This document shows, one piece after another, positions 54,543 through 64,000 of a stretch of DNA of 64,000 nt. Every line of letters begins with the position of its first letter. Position 1 is the first letter of the stretch. The position numbers and the translations under genes were made by a program. Origin of the DNA: Lotus japonicus. Lineage: Eukaryota > Streptophyta > Magnoliopsida > Fabales > Fabaceae. The DNA lies in assembly GCF_012489685.1 (NCBI RefSeq), contig NC_080043.1:67077920-67141919 (forward strand). The letters run 5' to 3'. Below the pieces are notes generated by a model. The model searched no databases. It was not told the DNA's origin and worked only from the letters and a program-made list of their open reading frames with translations.

Positions 54543-56517
54543 GAATGAGATACTTGTTTATTCTCTCTCTGTTTTCATCAACAAACAAAAACATAAAGGT
54601 GATGAAATAGAACAAGCTCTAGTTTATGAGAATCAAATAAAATAGATGATAAAATTGCATAAATGATACAGAGGAGCGTAAGGCAAGGCGTACCTGTGTT
54701 TTCAAGGCTGTGGCAGTTGTTGGGCTTGCTTTCACCGGGAAATCTGAGAACAAGGGTGTGGATGATTCATCTTCTATAGCATAGCATAAGGAGGTAGAGA
54801 AGGGGAAGGAGGCTGGAAGAAGAGGTTGCAGTAGCGGCGTGACTCATGGAGGAAGAGGAGATGTGAACGGTGAAGAAATAGAATTATTGAACAAACATTC
54901 AAACAAATACATACATGGACTAAAATCAGAGAAGAATCCATGATGAAAAAATACATAGAAGATCATCAACCAAAACAAAATACATAGATATAACCAAATT
55001 TCATCATTGCATGTCTCAAATTTGCAATTTTGGTTCAGATCTATGACACCGTGTTTCCACCATCTGTTCAGATCTAAGCAACAGAACCACCTGATGCCAC
55101 TTTCAGATTCACCGCTCCACAACTTCAGGTCAATCGCATGTGTGCCCACCTACACCGAACAAAGAGATGAACAAGGAGAGAACTGAACAGAGAGATGAAC
55201 AAGGGGAGGCACGATGGGAGTCTTCGATTCAAGAGAAGGAAGTTATCAAATGAGAAATAGTGGGAGGAAGTTGTGTTATGCAGGTGAAGAAATGTAAAAT
55301 GGAGGCGGCAGAAAATGACAGAAACGATGAGATAAAATGGGTATTTTGGAGAAGATCAATCTTTACTTCCATTCTAAATTTTTAGTAACGAAGAGATAGG
55401 AACGTTGGGTTGGGTTGTTGCTTCTTGATGATGGTAAGGATATTTTAGTAAATTCAGACTTCTACTAAAATTCATCTCAACCATTCAATTTTATATTATT
55501 TTATCCAATGGCTATTTTTCAACTGCACCACCGTGAGATAGTTTTTAACTGTACCACCGAAGCCAACACCATAACACCAGTTAGTCGAGGAAGTACCAGA
55601 ATTATTCTATTCAACTAGAAAGGCAAACCCTTCTGGAACTCCTGGTTTCGGAGGCAAAGATGTTTGGTCTGCTGGCTTTGTAGTCGTGGGTCAGTCACAA
55701 GGATTGTTGGGCTAATTGCTTTCTCTAGCATATTTAGCAGTCAGGGATCTTCGACCCGGCTTTGACCCCACCTCGCGATATGGCATGCTAATGGGGCAAG
55801 TATTCCTCCTGGCTACACGAATAGGAAAAGTTTCAGTTGTTATCAGAGCAAGTAATCTCTGCTGCCCTGCTTGTTGAGACTTGTCTCCATCCTATCTGCT
55901 CTTGTGCTAATGTTGAAAATCTGATTAGAATGGGCCGGGTTAACTCCGTTAACAATTACTTATAAAATAATACACGTGTCAGTGTTTCTTGTAATTCCAA
56001 TTTCCAAATTCCAATTGGCAATTAGTAAAAGTATTTTTTTTGGACAAGTCCTAATAATTTAAGCAATAAATTGAAAAATTGAAAGAAACATGTAGAGGCG
56101 AGGCATTGGAACCACACTTTTCGGAGTTAGCTCCAATGCAAGGTTGTTAGTTGGGTTGCTTAAAGACTATTTTAATGGGTCCAAACTGCCACATAGGATT
56201 TAAATAACTCAATCAGAATTCACTCCAACCACGGTTGCTTATTTTACTTTTGTTTGGGTCTCACTATATCTCATATATTTTTAAAAAACAAGTACTTAAA
56301 GTCTCTAACATGCGATTACATCATAAGTTCATAACTACTGTCTACACACATCTATACAACAACACATAACTAAACAAATACTTCAAGTTTTTAAATATGA
56401 CAAGTAATTACAAACAAATTAGTCTCCAAGTCTCCTAAAAATCACTTAAATAGTAGGACTCCAAGTCCCCATAAATTACATACCCTACTAGTAGGTTAGG
56501 TAGAAATTAAAATTATT
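54543..56517. other. Intergenic region upstream of the protease gene
   Basis: 54,690-55,320 is a moderately GC-rich stretch that may be leader and promoter. At 55,600-55,930 the base composition rises again and a plus-strand reading shows GTPGFGGKDVWSAGFVVVG and FDPTSRYGMLMGQVF with stops between; it looks like decayed coding DNA but I do not recognise it. The rest is AT-rich. Confidence 0.35.
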
Positions 56518-56760
56518 AAAAATATATATTAAATAATATATTATTATTACATGATTGAATTTCGGGTTAGGTTGGATGGATTATTACAGAATCTGATATC
56601 GGATCCAAAGATGATTGGATCATAATAAAATCCATCCGATGGACCCGTTTGCTCAATCCAACCCGCATTTTTACCATTGGATCGGAATGGATTGAATGAA
56701 TTTATTGAGTTGACTCGGTCCATGTGCACCCCTACATCCATTCCTTTCAATCCACAATAT
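56518..56760. mobile_element. Decayed DNA-transposon fragment
   Basis: 'ggttaggttggatgga', 'ggatccaaagatgattggatc' and 'atcggaatggattgaatg' repeat the 'ggat(c/t)ggatt' words of a common plant hAT/MITE type, and the right part ends 'catgtgcacccctacatcc'. It abuts the truncated hydrolase gene and may mark the break. Confidence 0.4.
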
Positions 56761-56789
56761 TATTTAGAAATATTCCGTGGAGCTTTTAC

Positions 56790-57568
56790 CTCCAATATTC
56801 CAAGTTTGACTGGAGAGTCATTCTCATATAGCTCTAACTTCTTTTTGATTTGACAAATCTGCAAAACATCAAAAGAAGCTTAAAAATTAATTGTATTGTT
56901 TTTATTTTACTAGTATTTTTTTTACATTAATTCATTGTTAACTTCAACAGATCTATGTCATTTCAAAAAAAAAAAAAAAACTTCAACAGATATATGCAGA
57001 ATGCAAATGTTGAGTGATATTCTTTTGATAAGTAAAACACTTGAGCCCTCAACAGAGATAACTCCATTAATTAATGGTTATAACTTTTACGACCTTGTAA
57101 ATTACTAGTAAACTCTATAAGCTTAGAGTGTTTTAGGGAATCAATTTTTTTAACTCACCATTTCATGATTAAGGGCATTCAGCTTCTGAGGTCTGTTTAG
57201 TATCACCGCCTTCACACAAGAACTTCCTGTGGAAAGTACCTGTAAGGAAGCATCGTCATGCAATCATAAAAGATACAAAGACCTTGATATAATTCATTTG
57301 ATAAATAGAGATAAAATAAATTAAAATATTTTTTTTGTTTTGTTTTGTCAACTAAAGTCTCTAAATGTAACAACAAAAAAACTAAAGTCTCTAAATATAA
57401 TATGACACTATGGGTTATAATAGAGCATGATATATGGAAATTGAAGTGAGCATCATTTTGAAAAGCCTTAGCTAGAGAATAAGTGTAATCTAATCAAAAT
57501 TAAAATATTTTCAATGGGAAGAGTGAAACCTGGTTGGGTTCTCTTTCGAAGTTGAGACGCAAGGACAT
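56790..57568 (-). pseudogene. 5' fragment of a 3-hydroxyisobutyryl-CoA hydrolase-like gene
   Basis: Three exons in phase 0: 57,568-57,530, 57,239-57,159 and 56,858-56,790, giving 63 aa: MSLRLNFEREPNQ, then VLSTGSSCVKAVILNRPQKL-NALNHEM, then KKKLELYENDSPVKLGILE. The NRPxxLNAL box and following helix are the start of the crotonase fold in CHY1-type hydrolases (valine catabolism). The next block expected (GxGxAFxAGGD, part of the oxyanion hole and acyl-CoA site) and everything after are absent downstream, where transposon-like sequence begins. Probably a truncated duplicate; splice sites are still good. Confidence 0.7.
56958..56978 (+). mobile_element. Micro-insertion: poly(A) tail between direct repeats
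   Basis: 'tcatttc' plus 14 A lies between two copies of AACTTCAACAGATNTATG (56,940-56,957 and 56,979-56,996; one mismatch). This is the footprint of a very short target-primed retro-insertion inside an intron of the hydrolase fragment. Confidence 0.55.
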
Positions 57569-58384
57569 GATCGTCTTGCAATGCAGTTCTGCAATGTCAC
57601 AGTTTTGAATAAGAGATACATATATTTGAGTTGATAAGCTGCTATATATATGTAATCACTCCTTTAAAATCCCCAACTCATATAAGCTGCTATTAAGTAT
57701 TAATGTTTCTACTTGAAAATGTAGGTGATCTATTTAATGTCATCCTTCCTTGTGTTGGTAGCTACATCTTTCCTTTATTCGTTTTTATTTAATTATTGAC
57801 AATAGCTACCTTTCAAACTTCTTAATTAGCAGTCAATTGAAAATATCATTTTTTTTTACGGACTCCCTTCCTTCTGGAAAGAATTGTTATTTTAGTCACT
57901 TTCTAATTTTTCTAAAAAGTTTGTTGTTTTAGAAAACTAATGTATTTGTTTATAATTTTTTTCATCTATACCCTTATTTAATAAAATTTTTCTCACTTAT
58001 CACCTTTTATATTAACCAACCACAACTATTCTCTATCAACTACATTCATCTCTATCCTAGGTATTCACATGTTACTAGTAAAAATAAATAGGGATGTTTT
58101 AGTAACATTGTTCTATTAATATTTATCATCTTAGTTTTTGTGTCGCAACCTTAAACAACAATCTTTCTAAAAACAGGAGAGTAGGAAACAAGAAAATATC
58201 AATATTTGATTAGGTGCTATACTATCCTGCTGCACTTTCTTCATAAACTTTTCTTTAATAAAAAATATTACTCCAATAAATTTGAGAAGTTCAAAATATT
58301 CATAGCCATAATAGCCATGATAAATGAGATGTAGTTATTAAAACACTTGTAAACCAATTAACAGAATGATCAAAGTGACATAAT
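57569..58384. other. Intergenic sequence upstream of the hydrolase fragment
   Basis: AT-rich; no gene is seen. Confidence 0.4.
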
Positions 58385-58725
58385 AATTAACTTTAAGCAC
58401 TACCGAGTTATAAAACCCATAACATAATTAACTTTAAGCACTATCAGGTTTTAGACTCGTCGTCGTCGCTATCTTAAGCTTTATCGTGTTCTAAAACTCG
58501 AAACAAAATTACCTTCAGACACTAATGAGTTTTAGAACCTGATACAATCCTAAGAACGACCGAGTTATAAAATCCTAGACATAATTATTTTCAGACACTA
58601 CCAGGTTTTAGAACCCAACACTAATATAATAACGCCTAGGTTCAACAACCCAGTGCGTAATTCCCTTCCAAGACTACCAGCGTTTAGAATCTATCAACAA
58701 TTATCAGGTTCTAAATCCCGGTTTG
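58385..58725. repeat. Degenerate minisatellite, period about 39 bp
   Basis: About eight to nine units, each with 'cactaccgagtttta.aacc' and 'acataatta'. Starts near 58,385, 58,429, 58,469, 58,510, 58,549, 58,587, 58,626 and 58,662. Units have diverged but the 'gttttagaac' core is kept. Confidence 0.65.
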
Positions 58726-59851
58726 ACAAAGGTCCACTCTAATGGTGGAAGCTTCGTCGCAGAGGAATAAATGTGGGAAGAAGTGTATCAAAATGAAAGA
58801 AAGAAAATGAGCAAGTGAGGAGAGACAGTGAGGAACTTGAGAAAGATGAAAGCTGGAAGTGAGGTAGAGAGGAGAGGAGAAAGGGGGTGGGTGCGGTTGA
58901 GATGGTTGGAAGTGAAAAAGAGGAAGGGGTAGGGGTTGATTTGGGGAAGTTGTGGTTTCAGCGTTAAAATAAATTTTGTTTAACATGAATTATATTTTGA
59001 TAGCTTTTACTGTTGGATGAAAAAACGTTTACATATATTTAATAAAAAGTGAAAAACATTACATTTGGAAGAATTCATTTTTAAGTGAGGCTTTTATAAT
59101 ACCATTTTCAAAACACAAATTTATTATATCAAACTTAACTTGACCAAATTATATAATAATAAACTAAAATTTTCTAAACATAATTCTACTGAACTTTAAA
59201 ACAAACCTAAATCGTTGAATCTCAAATGCCTAACCATCATGCTATACCTTAAAAGCCATATGAATGGGAAAACATGCTTTTATTACTTCATCCCCTCAAT
59301 TCCATTCAAGAAGCAGTCAAAGTGAAGAAATCTCCCTTTACTACTAGGTTATGTTTGATGAGCCTAGTCATGTTCCACATGAAAATCAAGTGGAATAATG
59401 CATGCGTAGATGAGAATTAAAAGTTCAAGTAAATGTCAAGTTAAACATTGTGTCAATTTCTCTCTAATGAGAATTAAAAGAAAAAGCACGAGAGATCATC
59501 ATCTCATGTTACAAGTAAATGTCAAAGTTAAACATTGTGTCAATTTCTCTCTTCATACATAAATTCAGAAGATCCCACCTACCTATTTAATATATATAAT
59601 TATAGAGATAGAAAATTTCCACATGATAATACCATGTAAGTTTTCAGTTTCATATAAGAGGATGTTGATCCGCATCTCGACTAAACTCAAAAGTTATGAA
59701 TCTCTGAATTAAAAGAACCAGAGATCAATCCATAAACTTAAAACAATATCTATGCAATTCTGATCAGAGTTATCTTTGCTAAAGTAACTACCCCAATAGT
59801 AACATTTTTATAAAAGATACAATTATCCCCTATAAATGAATAGTCAGCAAA
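58726..59851. other. Intergenic sequence downstream of the Nudix gene
   Basis: Includes a purine-rich tract (58,790-58,935) and a direct repeat of 'caagtaaatgtcaagttaaacattgtgtcaatttctctc' (about 59,425-59,465 and 59,512-59,551). No gene is seen. Confidence 0.4.
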
Positions 59852-62396
59852 TCAGTCTAGATCAGGTAAATCCTCCTCTTGTTCCACTCCCCCCAGCTTA
59901 TCTTCGTGCCATTTACAGAAGCATTCCAGTGCATCCCTCATCCATGCATGCCGGAGGCTTTCAAGTGCCTCCGATACAGCCAGCCAACGCCTATTTCTGG
60001 TACTTTGCTCAGGCCATAAGTCAAGTTCCTCCTTCACATACAAGGCGAACATTGCTGCTTTACATAACCCTTCTGGACTGAACTCATCTTGGTGGGTTTT
60101 ACTCCGAAACTCATAGTACCCAAGAAAATTCTGACACCCAGTAGCAGCAGGTTTCAACCATAAGTTTGCAAGAATCCATCCAAATTACAGGATCATATGG
60201 CAAAGTAAAAATATTCATCAGCCTTGTTCATAGTAAAATCAACTGAATCATAGTATGAAATGAATTTCAAGGGACACGACAATGAAAGGATCAAAAGAAC
60301 ATGCCAAAACACATAGAAGACCCTAAAATCATGTCATGCCACTGACTTTTGCTGAAAAAAAAACATGTTGGCATAAATTGAAAAACATGATGTGAATTCT
60401 TCTATACAAAGTCCATCACATTTTAAATGTTAAATGTGGATTCTTGTGAGTTCTCACAGATATAAAGTCACATTATTGAGGAAAACATCATTGCAAATTA
60501 CCAACAGTCACCAACTCATAGTCATAACAACATGGAATAGTGTGAGATATGATTTCACAAAAAATTCCTAGACTACTCCCAACAAAACCATCAAAACATC
60601 TAGATACATCAATCCATCAAGATATTCAAGAAGCATTGGAACTGTATACAGAAAGGTAAAAGATTAAACGGATTCATATATGTGGATAAGTTGCTCACCA
60701 GTAGGTCTCCTCGAACTCCAGCTTCTTCTATAGCTTCTCGTACAGCTGCCTCCTCAACAGTTTCATCATTCTCCCAACCTCCCTTTATGGGAAAACATCA
60801 TAATAATCAGAAAATGGCATCTCCACTCAGGGACCATTCAAAGAAAAAGGATAAAAAAGACAACTGATCTCAATCAGACTAAGTTACAAAATAAACACGG
60901 CAAAACTAAGCAGCACAAAATATTTTAAACAGACCCTAAATTATTACAGGGCAGCAAAATCTTTTCAAACAGCATCTGATAGAAGTTGAGCAAGAGTGAA
61001 AAAGAGAGATAAAGTATAGATCTGTATTCTGAAATCCATTAAACTTAGTATTGGGATCCAGTGCTTATACTCTAGGAGAAGCTTCAAGCAGAAGCCCTCA
61101 TATTTTACCTACTCTAACCAACTATAACAGAGACCCCAACTGTAATAAACTTAGTCAAAAAACAAGCATGACAAATCACCAAAGCATAACGGACAGCACA
61201 AGCTACATGTAACTTATAATAGCTGAGAAAGAGACCGCACATCTCTAATAGCATAAAACGAAAATAAAAAAGATGTCGCAAGGCTCATCAATAAGTTCAG
61301 TAAGGTCTGATAATTTAAGAGATTAAAAGCTAGTCTTTTATTACAATATATGGCTATTGTTTACATTCAGACATGTATAGTAAATCGATTTGTCCTCCGC
61401 AATGGTAATATTGAGAACAGAACCTCATTGATTTTACCATCTCATACAAAAGACCAAAATAAAGAAAAATTATTTTAAATTAATTTAAGAAACAATGAAT
61501 GATGTGCATAAAAATCCTAACATAAACACTTTGACAATTGTGTTCTAGAAACCCCCAATATTCAACAAATAATGGCATATAGCCTTTTTGGAAATTTGAC
61601 TATGAAGTGGCAATATCATCTGCACAACCATCAAGCATACAGAATCTCTGAACTCAAGTTCCAATTCAACTTATAATCTTTTAATACAATAGTATCATGC
61701 TACAAAGTATTTGCTAAAAAAGGCAGTTAAAACCAAAGATACTAGAGCAATCCAAAGGCCATGTTGCTTTTAGTCGACACTTTAAAACAGGAACTTGCAA
61801 ATTCTCCCAATCCTTTATCCCCGCCATCAATCAATCCAAGAAAAGAACTAAAATATCAGGCATAACCTCATTCGCTTAATAATCCTCTTTCTAATTGGTA
61901 TTATGGTAATGATGCTACAGCTATGTGCATGTCATTTATATATTTATAAGGACAACATTGACATGAAGAAATATCAAAACAAGCAAGCAAGAGATGCAAA
62001 AGCTTTTTTTTCCTTTTTCTCAATAAGCCACCAGGATTAGTATTAGAGGCAGAAGAACAGCCAACTACAACAGCTATAAAATTTCCCAGTACAGTGAGTG
62101 CATAAAACAGCTTCCCAATGCAGTTTGACAACAGCTTCAAACTGCATTGGATTTGCAAAATACAATTCCAATGGGAATTTTACATGACAATTGTAAATTT
62201 TTCATATAGTAAAAGCAAGCTGTACGGCTGCACCAATCATCCCAATTAATGAATAGGACTAAGAAAGAAGTTATATTATACCTTCGGAAACAAAAGACCT
62301 GGTCCACTAGGTGAATTAATCATAAGCACTTCAACAATCTTCTCAGAACTAGAGTCCGCACAATCATCAGAACTTTTATATCTAAATGGAACACAC
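59852..62396 (-). CDS. Nudix hydrolase (plant NUDT12/13-type), first exon not in window
   Basis: Three exons: 62,396-62,282; 60,782-60,699; 60,130-59,852 (TGA), with GT-AG joins and consistent phase, giving about 158 aa. The first visible exon (CVPFRYKSS...VEVLMINSPSGPGLLFPK) has the strand before the Nudix box. The second holds the box itself, G-x5-E-x7-REUxEExGU, at GGWENDETVEE and AAVREAIEEAGV, the Mg2+-binding catalytic helix. The third has LGYYEFRSK and VKEELDLWPEQSTRNRRWL, the conserved C-terminal half of this plant group. Such enzymes hydrolyse diphosphoinositol polyphosphates or dinucleoside polyphosphates; NUDT12/13-type proteins are often mitochondrial. The missing first exon (the 'ARTGRxxQRY' piece, ending in a split Gly codon) must lie beyond 64,000 or be lost: a transposon occupies the expected upstream intron. 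Confidence 0.87.
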
Positions 62397-62599
62397 CTGC
62401 AACCAATTAGCATTTCAGGTCAGATATTTAAGTATATATATATATCCAAAAAATACATAAAAAGAAAAAGAAACAAATACAAATTCCATTCAATTCCTAA
62501 CTGAAAATGTTTGATTGTCATAATAATAGTTTCTCACTTAAAAGGCTAATGAAATAAGTCAAGCGACATATCAACATTCCACCTTTTTATTTTGGCTTA
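62397..62599 (-). other. Start of Nudix intron 1
   Basis: AT-rich sequence upstream of the first visible exon, with a short (TA)n tract at 62,431-62,442. The acceptor is TTGCAG|G at 62,397/62,396. Confidence 0.5.
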
Positions 62600-64000
62600 T
62601 TAGCACTTTTGGTCCCCAGGTTTCAAAAATGTGCAAACGGAGTCCCTAAAGTTTAAATATAGCATTTTACTACCCCGACGTTAGTCTCCGTTAGCAGTTT
62701 TGGTCCCTCACCACACTTCCGTTAAAATTTTAACGTTTTTGGTTGATGTGGATTTTTTTTAAATGATGTGGAACCTGAATAGGAGAGATGAGCTTAGAAG
62801 TGGCTATTAGTAAATTCCACATATACAATTACAAATTAAAACAAAATAAAATAAAATCATTTAATTAAAAATAAACACTATAAAGAACTCTTAAATCCCT
62901 AATTAACTTTTAAATCCCTCATTCATGTAACAGAGGAAGAAGAGTTGCAGAAAAACGGAACAGGGGAAAGAAGAAGAAGGGACGCGGTGGAGGGTGCGGC
63001 GGCGGAGCTCCAGGGGTGTTGATGGCGTTTCCGGCGGAGCTTCTGATACCGTTCACTACGACCCAACCGATCTGTATTCATGGGTTCAAACTTCAAACTA
63101 TGCTCACCGAGCTCAATCCTGCTTCAACCATCACCTCCAACTTGCTCGATCCATCTTCTCTCTTGGAAAATCCCCAAATCAACGGCCCTTTATACCCTTC
63201 TTCAGTACTTCTCTAGATTGGGGTTTTTTAGGTTGGAGTTTCGGTTTTCTTTGGATTGGGGGTTTTTAGGTTGGAGTTCCGATTTTCTCTGGATTTGGGG
63301 TTTTGGGGTTCAACGGTTTATGGGTTGATTTTTTGGGTTTGGGTTTCTAGGTTTGGGGCAGGTCGATTTATGGGTTGAATGGTTTTTCTGGATCGGAAGA
63401 AGAAGAAAAAAAAAAGCAGAAGAATCTGGAGGTGCTTGCATAGAAGAATAGAGAGGAATAAGAAGAAGATGGGGATTTGTGGGCTTGGGGGTTTGATTTC
63501 TGGGTTTCTCACTAGATTAGGAGGAAAGGTTTTCTGGGTTCAAGAAGATTCTGTAGATGGGGATATGAAGATGAAGTGGAAGAGATGAATCCTTTTTGCT
63601 CTTAGAATCAATCTAAGATTCCGATGCTTCTCTTCTTGTATCATTGATGAGCAACGCATATTACAATCTTGTTTAAAGGGAAGAACATTGTTGGCCACTA
63701 TATCAATCTGTCGTTAGTCTCACCCTGCATTGTGGGAGAAACAATTGGCATGGACAAGAAGATCAAAATTTGATCATATCAATGTGGTTAGATTGCAGGT
63801 TTGGGAGAATTTGGGGAGAAGACTGAAGAGATGATTCTGGAAAATCAGAAATAAGATTGGATTGAATTAATAATTAGATTCTCTCCTAACTACCATTCTC
63901 TATCCTAATCGGTGGCCAACTCATTTAAAAATAGTCCACCTCAGCCAAAAACGTTAGTTTTTGGACGGAATTATGGAGGGGGACCAAAAGTGTTGACGGA
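62600..64000. mobile_element. Long-TIR DNA transposon with GC-rich interior (right end beyond window)
   Basis: The left arm runs from about 62,600 to 62,775 ('agcacttttggtccccaggt', 'ttaacgtttttggttgatgt'). The last 90 bases of the window (63,910-64,000) are an inverted copy of 62,688-62,775: 'ccaaaaacgttagtttttgg' and 'gggggaccaaaagtgttgac' pair with the left arm. By symmetry about 90 more bases of right arm should lie beyond 64,000. Between the arms, 62,935-63,610 is GC-rich and gene-like, with short open frames such as MAFPAELLIPFTTTQPICIH and HYDPTDLYSWVQTSNY. No transposase is seen. Long arms plus foreign-looking interior resemble a Pack-MULE. Confidence 0.6.

Overview
This is a window of plant nuclear DNA, most likely from a papilionoid legume. 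The genes are split by GT-AG introns, the background is AT-rich, and there are plant-only families: a TGA bZIP factor, a VQ protein and a CC-type NLR. There are also LTR retrotransposons of the Copia/Sire type with a CTCCCCCTTTTTGATGATG polypurine-tract signature. The legume placement is inference from repeat style; eukaryote and eudicot plant are secure.

Layout. Positions 1-26 kb are a graveyard of mobile DNA with no intact host gene. It starts with a 5'-truncated LINE with a perfect 14-bp target-site duplication, followed by several MITEs, a telomere-like inverted region and a small LTR remnant. A degenerate Copia element follows (about 8.1-17.7 kb); its LTR/leader has been duplicated in tandem, and its leader minisatellite was split by a 3,573-bp solo LTR with a 5-bp duplication. 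A Sire-type Copia element on the minus strand (17,689 to the 100-N gap at 21,868-21,967) has landed in the RNase H region of that Copia. It carries an env-like ORF and a separate antisense ORF with its own TATA box. A second copy of the giant LTR (21,968-25,919) follows the gap.

Positions 26-63 kb are gene-bearing. In order: NDUFA6/B14-like LYR subunit of complex I (+, 2 exons); a clade-II TGA bZIP factor (-, 11 coding exons, 465 aa by my splice model); an aminoacylase-1 gene (+) whose first exon has lost the zinc-binding segment and is frameshifted; a VQ-motif protein (-); a COBW-domain pseudogene (+); a single-exon NLR of 1,113 aa with leucine-rich repeats both before and after the NB-ARC (-); a mitochondrial inner-membrane protease subunit 1-like gene (-, 3 exons); a 3-exon stub of a 3-hydroxyisobutyryl-CoA hydrolase-like gene (-); and a Nudix hydrolase missing its first exon within the window (-). 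The right edge lies inside a long-TIR DNA transposon that carries a GC-rich, gene-like interior.

The host genes do not form a pathway. TGA factors, VQ proteins and NLRs all belong to plant immunity and salicylate signalling, but their proximity here is probably chance. The most notable items are the LRR-NB-ARC-LRR gene, the antisense ORFs carried by two retroelement families, the two possible starts plus overlapping uORF of the TGA gene, and the variable minisatellite inside the giant LTR. All exon models are hand-read from splice motifs and homology recalled from known families; no search was run.
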